From NCBI GenBank assembly GCA_049315325.1, contig JBMOKJ010000001.1, forward strand, positions 744,001-808,000: a DNA stretch of 64,000 bases, in the 5' to 3' direction. The translations under genes were made by a program, and so were the position numbers. Below, piece after piece: positions 18,153 to 27,040 of this stretch. Source of the DNA: CAXXIC01 sp049315325. GTDB lineage: Bacteria > Bacteroidota > Bacteroidia > Bacteroidales > UBA7332. Below the pieces are notes generated by a model, which was not told the origin of the DNA, searched no databases, and was given only the letters and a program-made list of their open reading frames with translations. How positions within the stretch are numbered: position 1 is the first letter of the stretch; the number at the start of each line of letters is the position of its first letter.

Positions 18153-18500
18153 ATGTTTGGTTTAAAAGAGAGTGACATTCAAGCAATTTTGTCGGTGTTA
18201 GCAGACTATGCTCAGGTCGAACAAGCCTTTGTTTTCGGTAGCCGAGCAAAAGGAAATTATCGACCAGGGAGCGATGTAGATATTGCGTTAAAAGGCTTGT
18301 CAATAACATTTTCGACGATACAAGAAATTGGTTTTCGATTGAATGAAGAAAGCTTAATGCCCTATAAATTTGATATCTTAAACTACAACACCATTCAAAA
18401 TGAAGCGTTGAAAAGTCATATTGATCGTGTTGGAACCTGTTTCTACACAAAAAATCCCCTGATTTACTCAGAGGATTCTAATGCGATAAAGCAAAATTAG
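18153..18500 (+). CDS. Minimal nucleotidyltransferase (MNT), probable antitoxin
   Basis: FVFGSRAKGNYRPGSDVDIAL carries the complete GSX10DXD active site of minimal nucleotidyltransferases. In HepT-MntA systems this enzyme neutralises the HEPN toxin by adding AMP residues to the tyrosine of its RX4HXY motif. The start is 1 base after the HEPN stop, so translation is probably coupled. The stop overlaps that of the convergent purE. The length (115 residues) is usual. It might instead be an uncharacterised metabolic transferase, but the pairing favours toxin-antitoxin. Confidence 0.85.
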   Translation: MFGLKESDIQAILSVLADYAQVEQAFVFGSRAKGNYRPGSDVDIALKGLSITFSTIQEIGFRLNEESLMPYKFDILNYNTIQNEALKSHIDRVGTCFYTKNPLIYSEDSNAIKQN

Positions 18501-19003
18501 TTCGTTTTGTATTTGTATTTCAGTTGCGATAGCTCTTCGTTTGCTTTCACAATTTTCTTTTTTAGTCCTGCTTTGTAGTTTGACAGTTTGGTCTGCAACT
18601 CAGTATTGTCGGATGCCATCATTTGTACGGCAAGAATGGCTGCATTCAGGGCACCATCTATACCAACTGTCGCCACAGGAATTCCCGGAGGCATTTGTAC
18701 AATGGCGAGCAACGAATCCATTCCGTCGAGCGATGCGTTGATTGGGACTCCGATTACTGGTAGTGTAGTCATCGAAGCGATAACTCCCGGTAGGTGAGCA
18801 GCCATACCTGCTGCGGCGATAATCACTTTGATGCCGCGCTCTTGAGCACCTTTGGCAAATACTTCCACTTCGGCTGGTGTTCTATGCGCCGATAATGCAT
18901 TGATTTCGAACGGTATTTCAAATTCGTTCAGCAACTCTGCCGCTTTTCCCATAACAGGTAAATCGGAAGTGCTTCCCATAATTATACTTACTACTGGTTT
19001 CAT
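18497..19003 (-). CDS. purE: N5-carboxyaminoimidazole ribonucleotide mutase
   Basis: PurE (class I) converts N5-CAIR to CAIR in purine synthesis. IIMGSTSDLPVM, ALSAHRTPAEVEVFAKGA, AAGMAAHLPGVIASMTTLPVIGVPI and LLAIVQMPPGIPVATV are the standard motifs, including the active-site His of SAHR. The length (168) is normal. It lies downstream of gcvH on the same strand, separated by a paired repeat, and its stop overlaps the convergent MNT gene. Confidence 0.97.
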   Translation of the reverse strand: MKPVVSIIMGSTSDLPVMGKAAELLNEFEIPFEINALSAHRTPAEVEVFAKGAQERGIKVIIAAAGMAAHLPGVIASMTTLPVIGVPINASLDGMDSLLAIVQMPPGIPVATVGIDGALNAAILAVQMMASDNTELQTKLSNYKAGLKKKIVKANEELSQLKYKYKTN

Positions 19004-19012
19004 TTTTTATAT

Positions 19013-19110
19013 TTAGCCCCTCAACCCCCAAAGGGGGAGTTAAGAGTAGTTAGTTCAAAAATTATACGACTTGGTATTGTTTCCCTCACTGTTGGGGAGG
19101 GAAGGGTGTG
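19013..19110. repeat. Paired G/C-rich palindromic repeat, gcvH-purE junction
   Basis: Two units in opposite orientation: AGCCCCTCAACCCCCAAAGG and following bases near 19016-19043, and a diverged copy at about 19081-19107 with TTGGGGAGGGAAGGGTG. Each unit is itself an imperfect palindrome (CCCCC-AAA-GGGGG). It belongs to the family that decorates the trp operon. Confidence 0.7.
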
Positions 19111-19112
19111 GT

Positions 19113-19490
19113 TTATCCGATAAGCGCTTTATACTCATCTGCCGAAAGGAGTGAATCGATTTCTGAGGCATCAGAAATGGCAATTTTCACAATCCAACCT
19201 TCGCCATACGCATCAGTGTTCACCAATTCGGGTTGATCTTCGAGTTGTGCATTAAATTCAACCACTTCGCCCGAAACAGGGAGAAACAGGTCTGAAACGG
19301 TCTTTACCGCTTCGATTGTGCCAAAAACTTCGTCTTTCGCCAACGTTTCGCCAACGCTGGTAACGTCAACGTAAACAATTTCTCCCAATTCGCCTTGTGC
19401 ATAATCAGTGATTCCTACAACAGCTTGGTCGCCTTCGATGCGAATCCATTCGTGCTCTTTGGTGTACTTCAATTCTGATGGAAAAGTCAT
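19113..19490 (-). CDS. gcvH: Glycine cleavage system H protein
   Basis: GcvH is the lipoyl carrier that shuttles the aminomethyl group between the P, T and L proteins of glycine cleavage. YTKEHEWIRIEGDQAVVGITDYAQGELGEIVYVDV opens the fold, and FGTIEAVKTVSDLFLPVSGEV holds the lipoylated Lys (EAVKTVS). The length (125) is normal. The other gcv genes are not in the window. Palindromic repeat pairs flank it on both sides, which may insulate it from its neighbours. Confidence 0.97.
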   Translation of the reverse strand: MTFPSELKYTKEHEWIRIEGDQAVVGITDYAQGELGEIVYVDVTSVGETLAKDEVFGTIEAVKTVSDLFLPVSGEVVEFNAQLEDQPELVNTDAYGEGWIVKIAISDASEIDSLLSADEYKALIG

Positions 19491-19512
19491 AATATTTTGT
19501 TTTTAAATTAAT

Positions 19513-19615
<103 letters not shown>

Positions 19616-19654
19616 AAAATTTATTAGGTGATGCAATGGATTATTAAAAAAATA

Positions 19655-20290
19655 CTATACCAATTTATGAATCAATGTAATGCCGTCGCGTAATGGGAGA
19701 ATCACTTTCTCTACCCGCTTGTCGGCAGCTATTTTTTTGTTAAATGCCAAAATCCCTATGGTTTGCGCATCGTTTTCGTCTGGTGTTTCAAGCACTTTGC
19801 CGTCCCACAGCGTATTATCGGCAACGATAAATCCTCCTTTCGAAACTTTATCAAACACCAAATCGAAATATTCGCAATAGCTGCGTTTGTCGGCATCGAT
19901 AAAGACCAAATCAAACGTTTTGTCAAGTTTGGGTATCACCTCGAACGCATCGCCGAAATGAAGATAAATTTTGTTGCCTACTGGTGATTCGTCCAAATGT
20001 TTTTGGATGAAATCCTCCAGTTCGTCGTCAATTTCAACCGTATCGATGGTGGCATCTTCGGCTAATGCTTCAGCCATGCAAAGAGCTGAATATCCTGCAT
20101 AAGTTCCCAGCTCGAGTACAGATTTCGGACGAATCATCCGACACAGCATTTTCAAAAATCGACCTTGCAGATGCCCCGACAACATTCTTGGGCGCAACAA
20201 ATTGACGTTCACATCGCGGTTGAGTCGTTGGAGATTTTCTCCTTCAGGATCGATGTGGTCAAGAATGTATTGCTCGATTGGGTCGTACAT
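19655..20290 (-). CDS. O-methyltransferase (SAM-dependent, COMT-like)
   Basis: VLELGTYAGYSALCMAEAL is the SAM-binding motif I, IDTVEIDDELEDF motif II, and DLVFIDADKRSYCEYFDLV plus VADNTLWDGKV the metal and substrate region of the caffeoyl-CoA-type O-methyltransferase family. Bacterial members include the tRNA wobble-uridine methyltransferase TrmR, so a tRNA role is as likely as small-molecule methylation; the sequence alone does not decide. It lies 39 bases after pyk on the same strand, probably in the aroQ-pyk transcript. Confidence 0.88.
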   Translation of the reverse strand: MYDPIEQYILDHIDPEGENLQRLNRDVNVNLLRPRMLSGHLQGRFLKMLCRMIRPKSVLELGTYAGYSALCMAEALAEDATIDTVEIDDELEDFIQKHLDESPVGNKIYLHFGDAFEVIPKLDKTFDLVFIDADKRSYCEYFDLVFDKVSKGGFIVADNTLWDGKVLETPDENDAQTIGILAFNKKIAADKRVEKVILPLRDGITLIHKLV

Positions 20291-20329
20291 GCTGCTTTTT
20301 AGAATACTCGGATTAAGTGCTGAAACAGA

Positions 20330-21787
20330 TTAATCTAGTTTGCAAAAACTTGGCAAAATGTAGTCGCTGCTGTGGTAAAGAATCTTCGACACTTCGTTGA
20401 TCTCAAGGTAAGTTGTTCCACCACCTTCACCAAAACTGCCACCAAGGAAAGCCACAGTGTCAGACTCTTTAATCAATTTACGGCGCAACAGCATGTAGAT
20501 TCCGTCGAAGAAATATTCGCGAGCAGAACCGCGCTCTTTTTGAAAAATAGGAAATACACCATAAGAAAGCGACAAATGTCTGATCACCTCTTCGTTGTAA
20601 CAAATCGCATAAACCGGACATACTCCACGGAAAGCAGCTACATAGCGAGCAGTTCCACCGGTATAAGCATCGGTGATAATTGATTGAACGTGTAGTCGTT
20701 GAGTAGCATGAACCGCTTTTTCGGCAAGGAACGATGCAATTCGAGAATCTACCGCATTTACTGGAATATCATTCTCAGGCATTTTTGTCTTTTCAGCCTC
20801 TTCTGCAATTTTCGACATTGTCTTCACTGCTTCAACAGGGTATTTCCCGTAGGCGGTTTCCCCGCTGAGCATCAATGCATCGGTGCGATAATAGATGGCG
20901 TTAGCAATGTCGGTTACTTCGGCACGCGTTGGGCGTGGGTTCGAAATCATCGAGTGAAGCATCTGAGTAGCAACAATTACCGGTTTTTTGGCCTGCACAC
21001 ATTTACGAATCAATTGACGTTGAATTCCAGGTATTTTCTCCTGAGCCACTTCAATTCCGAGGTCACCACGGGCAATCATTACGCCGTAGGTTACTTCCAA
21101 AATCTCGTCGATGTTGTCCACACCTTCTTGATTCTCTATTTTCGAAATGATTTTGATTGGGCTTTTAGCCGCATCTAGTATTTTTTGTATGTCAAGCACG
21201 TCTTGGCGATTGCGCACAAACGAGTGAGCAATGAAGTCGACTTTGTGTTCGATTGCCAACTCGATGACCTCTTCATCGCGTTTGGTGAGCGATGGCAGAT
21301 TGATTCGGACACCAGGTACATTCACGCTTTTTCGAGAACCGAGTTCGCCACTATTTTCAGCCACACAAACCAAAAGATGATCTTTCTTCTCCGTAACCGT
21401 AAATTCTAGCTCCCCATCGTCAATAAGCATTTTGCAGCCTATGTTCATATCGTCCATAAGGTTGGCATACGACACACAGATACACTCTTTTGTGGTCAAA
21501 CGTTTTGGGTCGCCTATCACTTCCACAATATCACCAGTTTCGAATTTGATTTTGGCATTGTCTGCAATAGCAGTTGTGCGTACTTCAGGCCCTTTTGTAT
21601 CTACAAGTAACCCAATATTAGCAGAGACTGCTCTCACATTGTTTATTACTTTTAGAAAGCCTTCGTTGGTGAGGTGAGCCGAGTTCATGCGAACGACGTT
21701 CATTCCACTCTCGTAAAGTTCAGTAAGGAAATCGACATCGCTTCTCCAATCAGAGATGGTAGCTACGATTTTAGTGTGTTTAGACAT
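20330..21787 (-). CDS. pyk: Pyruvate kinase
   Basis: Pyruvate kinase makes pyruvate and ATP from phosphoenolpyruvate and ADP, the last step of glycolysis. MNSAHLTNEGFLKVI, LLVDTKGPEVRT, IKIISKIENQEGVDN (catalytic Lys and metal-binding Glu), GVMIARGDLGIE, VIVATQMLHSMI and LSGETAYGKYPVEAV are all present. The C-terminal domain follows as usual; total 485 residues. It starts 4 bases after aroQ stops, so the two are cotranscribed. Confidence 0.97.
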   Translation of the reverse strand: MSKHTKIVATISDWRSDVDFLTELYESGMNVVRMNSAHLTNEGFLKVINNVRAVSANIGLLVDTKGPEVRTTAIADNAKIKFETGDIVEVIGDPKRLTTKECICVSYANLMDDMNIGCKMLIDDGELEFTVTEKKDHLLVCVAENSGELGSRKSVNVPGVRINLPSLTKRDEEVIELAIEHKVDFIAHSFVRNRQDVLDIQKILDAAKSPIKIISKIENQEGVDNIDEILEVTYGVMIARGDLGIEVAQEKIPGIQRQLIRKCVQAKKPVIVATQMLHSMISNPRPTRAEVTDIANAIYYRTDALMLSGETAYGKYPVEAVKTMSKIAEEAEKTKMPENDIPVNAVDSRIASFLAEKAVHATQRLHVQSIITDAYTGGTARYVAAFRGVCPVYAICYNEEVIRHLSLSYGVFPIFQKERGSAREYFFDGIYMLLRRKLIKESDTVAFLGGSFGEGGGTTYLEINEVSKILYHSSDYILPSFCKLD

Positions 21788-21791
21788 ATAA

Positions 21792-22214
21792 CTAGTTGTT
21801 GTTTATAATTGCTTCAATAGCCAGACGATACGAATCGAGTCCGAATCCGAGAATTGCACCCTTACATGCTGGAGCAATCATCGATACGTGGCGAAACGCC
21901 TCGCGACTGTGAATGTTTGAAATATGCACTTCGATAACGGGAGTGGTGACTGCGCGTATAGCATCGGCTAAGGCAATCGACGTGTGTGTGTAGGCACCAG
22001 CATTGATAATGATGGCATCGAAATCGAATCCTACTTCGTGAATTTTGTTGATTAGTTCCCCTTCTATATTCGACTGAAAGTAGCTGATTTCACACGCAGG
22101 AAATTTTTCGACTAACTGCTTCAAATAAGCTTCGAATGAGGAGTTTCCATAAACGGTTGGTTCGCGTTTCCCCAACAGGTTGAGGTTTGGACCATTGATA
22201 ATCTGAATCTTCAT
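21792..22214 (-). CDS. aroQ: Type II 3-dehydroquinate dehydratase
   Basis: AroQ removes water from 3-dehydroquinate in the shikimate pathway, which supplies chorismate for the trp operon encoded 5 kb away. INGPNLNLLGKREPTVYG contains the catalytic Arg/Tyr loop, IIINAGAYTHTSIALADAI the substrate site and EVHISNIHSREAFRHVS the catalytic His region. The length (140) is normal. It heads the aroQ-pyk-methyltransferase group and faces xerD across a shared promoter region. Confidence 0.97.
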   Translation of the reverse strand: MKIQIINGPNLNLLGKREPTVYGNSSFEAYLKQLVEKFPACEISYFQSNIEGELINKIHEVGFDFDAIIINAGAYTHTSIALADAIRAVTTPVIEVHISNIHSREAFRHVSMIAPACKGAILGFGLDSYRLAIEAIINNN

Positions 22215-22262
22215 ATCGGAATGGAATTAACGAGGGTTCGAAAATGTCGCCCGAATTTTTAC

Positions 22263-22270
22263 TATTTTTG
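22263..22270 (+). promoter_or_regulatory. -7 promoter box for xerD (TATTTTTG)
   Basis: A plus-strand TAnnTTTG match 44 bases upstream of xerD, in the divergent aroQ/xerD spacer. Confidence 0.45.
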
Positions 22271-22296
22271 CAGAACTGTGTGCGACAAATACGGTG

Positions 22297-22304
22297 CAAA
22301 AGTA
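22297..22304 (-). promoter_or_regulatory. -7 promoter box for aroQ (TACTTTTG)
   Basis: A minus-strand TAnnTTTG match 82 bases upstream of aroQ. It lies beyond the xerD box, so the two divergent transcripts would overlap. Confidence 0.45.
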
Positions 22305-22314
22305 GTCAAAAAAT

Positions 22315-23217
22315 ATGAAGGATAGTCAATCGGCTTTAAAAAAATACACCACTTATTTGCGTTTAGAGCAATCGCTTTCGGCAAATACCATCGAAGCATA
22401 CCTCGAAGATGTGGGTAAATTATCCCGTTTTTTGATTGCAGAAAACAAGTCAGTTCTAGATGTTGAGTTGAATGATTTGCATCAATTTGTGGCGCAACTC
22501 CGAGATGTAGGGATTTGTGCTCGCTCTCAAGCACGCATTATTTCGGGCTTGAAGTCGTTCTACAAATTTCTAGTGCTTGAAGATTACCTCGACGCTTCAC
22601 CCTGCGAGCTGCTCGAATCACCAAAAATAGGGATGAAAATTCCCGAAGTGCTCACCACCACCGAAATAGACCTGATGTTGGGGCAAATAGATTTGTCGAA
22701 GCCCGAAGGACAGCGCAATCTAACGATGCTCGAAATGCTTTACAGCTGCGGTCTGCGTGTATCGGAGTTGGTCAATCTTCAAATCTCAGATCTCTACCTC
22801 GACGAAAGATTTGTGCGCATCACCGGCAAAGGAAATAAGCAACGGCTCGTGCCACTATCATCACCGGCTATCGATGGAATTCGACTCTACTTTATCGATC
22901 GCCATTTGATAAACATCAAAAAAGGGAACGAGAATTTTCTGTTTCTCAACCGTTGGGGGAGTAAATTGAGTCGTGTGATGGTATTCTACATCATCAAAGA
23001 TTTAGCATCAAAAGCCGGAATCAAAAAGACCATCAGTCCGCACACCTTCCGTCACTCTTTTGCCACGCACCTGCTCGAAGGCGGTGCCAACCTGCGTGCC
23101 ATTCAGCAAATGTTAGGGCACGAGCGCATCACCACCACCGAAATATATACTCACATCGACCGCGAAATGCTGCGACGAGAGATTTTGGAACATCATCCGA
23201 GGAATAATAGGGATTGA
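22315..23217 (+). CDS. xerD: Tyrosine recombinase XerD/XerC type
   Basis: Xer recombinases resolve chromosome dimers at dif. The N-terminal SAM-like domain (YLRLEQSLSANTIEAYLEDV) is followed by the catalytic domain: YSCGLRVSELVNL (Arg), ITGKGNKQRLVPL (Lys), SPHTFRHSFATHLLEGG (HxxR), LGHERITTTEIYTH (His and the Tyr nucleophile). The length (300) and the neighbouring housekeeping genes argue for chromosomal Xer, not a mobile integrase. XerC cannot be excluded from sequence alone. Confidence 0.9.
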   Translation: MKDSQSALKKYTTYLRLEQSLSANTIEAYLEDVGKLSRFLIAENKSVLDVELNDLHQFVAQLRDVGICARSQARIISGLKSFYKFLVLEDYLDASPCELLESPKIGMKIPEVLTTTEIDLMLGQIDLSKPEGQRNLTMLEMLYSCGLRVSELVNLQISDLYLDERFVRITGKGNKQRLVPLSSPAIDGIRLYFIDRHLINIKKGNENFLFLNRWGSKLSRVMVFYIIKDLASKAGIKKTISPHTFRHSFATHLLEGGANLRAIQQMLGHERITTTEIYTHIDREMLRREILEHHPRNNRD

Positions 23218-23263
23218 GGGGATGAAAGCTGAGGGATTGAACAACTGAGAAACTGAATAACTG

Positions 23264-24496
23264 ATGATAGTGGCATTGTATCTGTCGAATGCGACAAATA
23301 AAAAACGGTTAATTGAGCAAATCATGAAGGAAGATTTGCTCTCACCATACATCAATCTTGCCGAGTTGTCCGGATTGTTGCACTCCATTATCACCATTGA
23401 CAAACTCATTGACGAAGAGTACCGCCTCGACCGCTTTCCGATTCAAACAGACGAAAACAAAAGCCTAGAGTCGATGTCGAGCGGTCAACAGAAAAAGGCG
23501 CTGCTCAACTACCTCATTGCCCAAAAACCCGATTTTCTAGTCCTAGACGATGTGTTTAGCAACGTGGACAAAGCAACTCAAATCGACATCATAGAACGCC
23601 TTGAGACGCTATCTTCAGACATTCAATTGATTCAAATCGTCTATCGCAAAGCCGACATATTGCCACATGCGGAACTTGTTTTGAGCGTGGACGAAGAAAA
23701 CCAAATCTCTGCGGCGGAAAGTCTTAGCGATTTCACCAAACGAACTTTACTACAACACGAACACCGCTTTCGACTACCCAAAATATACACTGAAACCGCC
23801 TGCAACATAGATCCGCTCATCGAACTGCGCAACGTGTCGGTGCACTACCTCGACAAACAGGTACTCGAAAACGTCAACTGGACCATCCGAAAAGGAGAGT
23901 TCTGGCAATTAGTAGGCCCAAACGGTTCTGGAAAAAGCACGTTAGTCTCAATCATCACGGGCGACAATCCGCGTGGCTACAACCAAGACATCACACTGTT
24001 TGGCAGAAAGAAAGGCAGCGGCGAAACCATTTGGGAGATTCGCAAACAGATTGGGTACTTCACACCCAACATGACCACTCGTTTTCGTCGAAACGACAGC
24101 GTGCTCAATATGATTATTTCGGGATTCAACGATTCGGTCGGGCTCTACACTTACCCCACCGACCTGCAAATAGAGGTAGCACAGCAATGGCTCGACATGC
24201 TGGGGTCGGATTTCCAGAACAAATCGTTTCAAGACCTCACCGTGGGGCAACAACGCATGGTGATGGTGGCACGCGCCATGGTGAAGCATCCGCCGCTGCT
24301 GATTCTCGACGAACCCACCATCGAGCTCGACGAAGAGAACATCCGATTATTTATTGACATGGTCAATGCCATAACGGCTACGACGCAAACCGCCATCATC
24401 TACATCTCTCACCGCGACGAAACGGAAATTCAACCCACACATATCTTCGAACTTATCCCTGTAGTAAGGGCTTTCACTGGTGTGATTAGGGAATAA
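23264..24496 (+). CDS. Tandem ABC ATPase with degenerate first half (ModF-like)
   Basis: The second half (residues ~195-400) is a full ABC domain: VGPNGSGKSTLVSIITGD (Walker A), DLTVGQQRMVMVARAMVKH (signature) and LLILDEPTIELD (Walker B), with ISHRDE as switch His. The first half retains a signature-like MSSGQQKKALLNYL and Walker B-like FLVLDDVFSNVD but has no Walker A. No stop-free extension upstream could supply it. The architecture recalls ModF-type soluble double ABC proteins. No membrane or binding protein is adjacent, so a transport role is doubtful. It follows xerD by 46 bases. Confidence 0.8.
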   Translation: MIVALYLSNATNKKRLIEQIMKEDLLSPYINLAELSGLLHSIITIDKLIDEEYRLDRFPIQTDENKSLESMSSGQQKKALLNYLIAQKPDFLVLDDVFSNVDKATQIDIIERLETLSSDIQLIQIVYRKADILPHAELVLSVDEENQISAAESLSDFTKRTLLQHEHRFRLPKIYTETACNIDPLIELRNVSVHYLDKQVLENVNWTIRKGEFWQLVGPNGSGKSTLVSIITGDNPRGYNQDITLFGRKKGSGETIWEIRKQIGYFTPNMTTRFRRNDSVLNMIISGFNDSVGLYTYPTDLQIEVAQQWLDMLGSDFQNKSFQDLTVGQQRMVMVARAMVKHPPLLILDEPTIELDEENIRLFIDMVNAITATTQTAIIYISHRDETEIQPTHIFELIPVVRAFTGVIRE

Positions 24497-24757
24497 TTCA
24501 GCTTGAATCTTAGAGTTTCGCGCCTAATTTCGATACAGTAAAAAAATAGATTGGTGCAACTATTTTACGAAAATTAGGAAAGGGTTTTATTCAAAAAAAT
24601 AAAACAAAGATTCACAAAATCGATCCTTCCGAAAACTATTTCACTAGTTTTGTTTTATATAAGGAATATATCTGCTTTTTTATCAAGAATTAGGCAATGA
24701 AACGATCACACCAAACAATCATTGACACACTAAAGCATAGTTAAATTTTCACAAATT
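24497..24757. other. Intergenic, no gene seen
   Basis: AT-rich spacer between the ABC ATPase and zwf. No coding sequence, tRNA or convincing promoter consensus was found; a palindromic repeat unit begins at its right end. Confidence 0.5.
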
Positions 24758-24793
24758 CCTCTCCGCTCCTCCTTTGGGGGCTAGGGGGCTTAA
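24758..24793. repeat. Single palindromic repeat unit upstream of zwf
   Basis: CTCCTCCTTTGGGGGCTAGG and the following GGGCTTAA match the right-hand orientation of the trp-operon repeat family. No partner in the left-hand orientation was found nearby. It ends 10 bases before the zwf ATG. Confidence 0.65.
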
Positions 24794-24803
24794 ATATCAA
24801 CAC

Positions 24804-26324
24804 ATGAAATCCAACGAAAGTCTGATTTACGTTATTTTTGGTGCATCGGGAGACTTGACCAAACGAAAATTGGTGCCAGCGCTCTATTCGCTTTTTGTGC
24901 AAAATCTACTACCCGATAACTTCGCATTGTTGGGCACTTCGCGCTCTGTGTTTTCCGACGAAGAGTTTCGCGTGAGTATGAAGGCAGCAATCACCGAATT
25001 TAAAGAGATTGACGACATCTCACGCATCGACGATTTTATCAAGAAAGTCTATTATCAACCGATTGTTTTCGACGATGGAGCGACGTATGCCGACCTGAAA
25101 ACCCGCATACAGCAACTACGAAAAGAAAATAATATTTGTCACAATACGATATTTTACCTTTCCACGCCTCCAAGTTTGTATGGTATTATTCCACAGCATT
25201 TGGCATCGGTTAGCCTCAACAAACAGACAAATGGCTGGAAGCGATTGGTCATCGAAAAACCGTTTGGTTACGATTTGGATTCGGCATTGAAGCTGAAAGA
25301 CCAACTGATGCAGGATTGGAAAGAGGAGCAACTCTTCCGAATCGACCACTATTTGGGTAAAGAAACGGTTCAAAATCTATTGGTGGCGCGCTTTTCGAAC
25401 GGGATTTTCGAACCGCTTTGGAACCGAAATTTTATCCACCACGTAGAAATCACTTCAGCCGAAAGCATTGGTGTGGAAAAACGCGGCAACTACTACGACG
25501 GCTCGGGTGCATTGCGCGATATGGTTCAAAATCACCTGTTGCAAGTGGTCGCTCTTACTGCTATGGAGCCGCCAACGTCACTAGAATCTGATTCCATTCG
25601 CCACGAAATCTTGAAGGTTTTTCAATCGTTTCGTCCCATCAAGTGCGAAGAGGTCAAAAAAGTGGCGATTCGTGGTCAATATATGCCTTCCAAAATCAAA
25701 GGGAAACCCGTTCAAGGCTACCGCGACGAGGTAGGTGTAAATCCAAATTCGAATACCGAAACTTACGCTGCGCTCAAGTTTTATATCGACAATTGGCGTT
25801 GGGGTGGTGTGCCATTCTACATCCGTACTGGTAAAATGCTACCTACACGTGTCACTGAGGTGGTTATTCACTTTCGACCTACCCCGCACTTCTTATTTGC
25901 TAACGAATCGACCGTTCAATCAGAAAATCAGTTGGTGATTCGCATTCAGCCCGACGAAGGCATTTTGCTCAAATTTGGTATGAAAACACCTGGTGCAGGA
26001 TTTGAAGTGCAAACGGTAAACATGGATTTTCACTATTCTGATTTAACAGTGCAGCGCATCCCGTCGGCTTACGAACGACTAATAAACGACGCCATCAAAG
26101 GCGATTCGACCTTGTTTGCTCGAACAGAAGAGGTGATTGAGGCGTGGAAATTCTTGATGCCAGTGCTCGATTGTTGGAAAAACGACAAAGACGTGCCGCT
26201 TTATGGCTATCCCGCAGGAACGTGGGGGCCGGAGAAGGCGCAAGAATTGTTTGACGAACCGGATATGACTTGGCGTTCACCGTGCAAAAACTTGACAAAC
26301 GACGGCAATTATTGCGAGTTGTAA
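24804..26324 (+). CDS. zwf: Glucose-6-phosphate 1-dehydrogenase
   Basis: Zwf oxidises glucose-6-phosphate to 6-phosphogluconolactone, making NADPH for the oxidative pentose phosphate path. YVIFGASGDLTKRKLVPALY is the nucleotide-binding motif, RLVIEKPFGYDLDSALKL and RIDHYLGKETVQNLLVARFSN the active site, and GSGALRDMVQNHLLQVVAL follows as expected. The start is the ATG at 24804, because the longer frame would translate the upstream repeat. The product has 506 residues. pgl and gnd are not adjacent. Confidence 0.97.
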   Translation: MKSNESLIYVIFGASGDLTKRKLVPALYSLFVQNLLPDNFALLGTSRSVFSDEEFRVSMKAAITEFKEIDDISRIDDFIKKVYYQPIVFDDGATYADLKTRIQQLRKENNICHNTIFYLSTPPSLYGIIPQHLASVSLNKQTNGWKRLVIEKPFGYDLDSALKLKDQLMQDWKEEQLFRIDHYLGKETVQNLLVARFSNGIFEPLWNRNFIHHVEITSAESIGVEKRGNYYDGSGALRDMVQNHLLQVVALTAMEPPTSLESDSIRHEILKVFQSFRPIKCEEVKKVAIRGQYMPSKIKGKPVQGYRDEVGVNPNSNTETYAALKFYIDNWRWGGVPFYIRTGKMLPTRVTEVVIHFRPTPHFLFANESTVQSENQLVIRIQPDEGILLKFGMKTPGAGFEVQTVNMDFHYSDLTVQRIPSAYERLINDAIKGDSTLFARTEEVIEAWKFLMPVLDCWKNDKDVPLYGYPAGTWGPEKAQELFDEPDMTWRSPCKNLTNDGNYCEL

Positions 26325-26379
26325 GAGGTCGTTGTCTATCAAATAGAGAGAATCAAAACAAGGAATATACATTCGGAGT

Positions 26380-26895
26380 ATGAAAACAAGCCTGTCGCGC
26401 ACACTTTTGGTATCGCTGATTCTGTTTTTTGCAGACATGGATGAGACCTTTGGTGCCAATAATCAGCTTTTTGTTATTGACCGGAGCCTCGACAAAAACC
26501 AAATTTACTATATCTTGAATGTGGACGCCAAAAATCGACTCAATGAAGATGCACCGATTACCATCTATTGGTTGAAGCGCGTTGATGGAAACAAAACCCA
26601 GTCTCTGAGCTGGATGCAGTCGCACTATGGTTATGGGTTGAAGTACATTTCGAAGAATAGTGCATCAGCCATCTTTCAATTTGCGGCCTATAACAAGCGA
26701 ACCTTTGAATTGAGGAAAGATCAAAGCGGGCAGTTTAGAGTTTTTACCCAAACGGGAAAGGGTGAAATTGTTGTTAATCGTATCTTTGTGCACAATAACG
26801 GCGGCACATTTATGAAGCCTAAAATATCGGCAGTCGATATCTATGGCACCAACCTCAAAACCGGTGAATTGGTGGTGGAAACCACGAAGTTTTAA
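26380..26895 (+). CDS. Small secreted protein, DUF4833-like
   Basis: A short N-terminal hydrophobic stretch (LLVSLILFFADM) suggests export. The body (NQLFVIDRSLDKNQIYYILN, DAPITIYWLKRVDG, FRVFTQTGKGEIVVNRIFVH, ISAVDIYGTNLKTGELV) is beta-rich and looks like the DUF4833 family; that assignment is from memory and moderate. Function unknown. It lies 55 bases after zwf and before the trp promoter, so it may be cotranscribed with zwf. Confidence 0.65.
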   Translation: MKTSLSRTLLVSLILFFADMDETFGANNQLFVIDRSLDKNQIYYILNVDAKNRLNEDAPITIYWLKRVDGNKTQSLSWMQSHYGYGLKYISKNSASAIFQFAAYNKRTFELRKDQSGQFRVFTQTGKGEIVVNRIFVHNNGGTFMKPKISAVDIYGTNLKTGELVVETTKF

Positions 26896-26923
26896 CCAAA
26901 AGCACAAAAAAATGAACAAAATG

Positions 26924-26955
26924 TTTGCAATTTAGTTATACATGCTATACATTTG
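26924..26955 (+). promoter_or_regulatory. trp operon promoter (TTTG -33, TACATTTG -7)
   Basis: TTTG at 26924-26927 and TACATTTG at 26948-26955 are separated by 20 bases, an excellent match to the Bacteroidota primary sigma factor promoter. Transcription would begin just after 26960, about 20 bases before the leader peptide. Confidence 0.75.
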
Positions 26956-26980
26956 CAAGCAAATTAAACAAAACGAAACA

Positions 26981-27040
26981 ATGAATCTTACCTCAGTAAA
27001 TAAATTTTGGTGGTGGCACTTACAACTTCAACAGTCGTGA
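26981..27040 (+). CDS. trpL: Tryptophan leader peptide
   Basis: This 19-codon frame reads MNLTSVNKFWWWHLQLQQS, with three consecutive Trp codons at 27008-27016. It lies between a promoter and an intrinsic terminator upstream of trpB, exactly as in transcription attenuation. When charged tRNA-Trp is scarce the ribosome should stall at the Trp codons; otherwise it runs to the stop codon at 27038-27040, which overlaps the antiterminator segment. The peptide itself probably has no other function. Confidence 0.88.
   Translation: MNLTSVNKFWWWHLQLQQS

Noticed and set aside
22315..23217. xerD as the integrase of a mobile element
   Set aside because: Length, motifs and housekeeping neighbours fit chromosomal Xer; no attachment repeats or cargo were seen around it.
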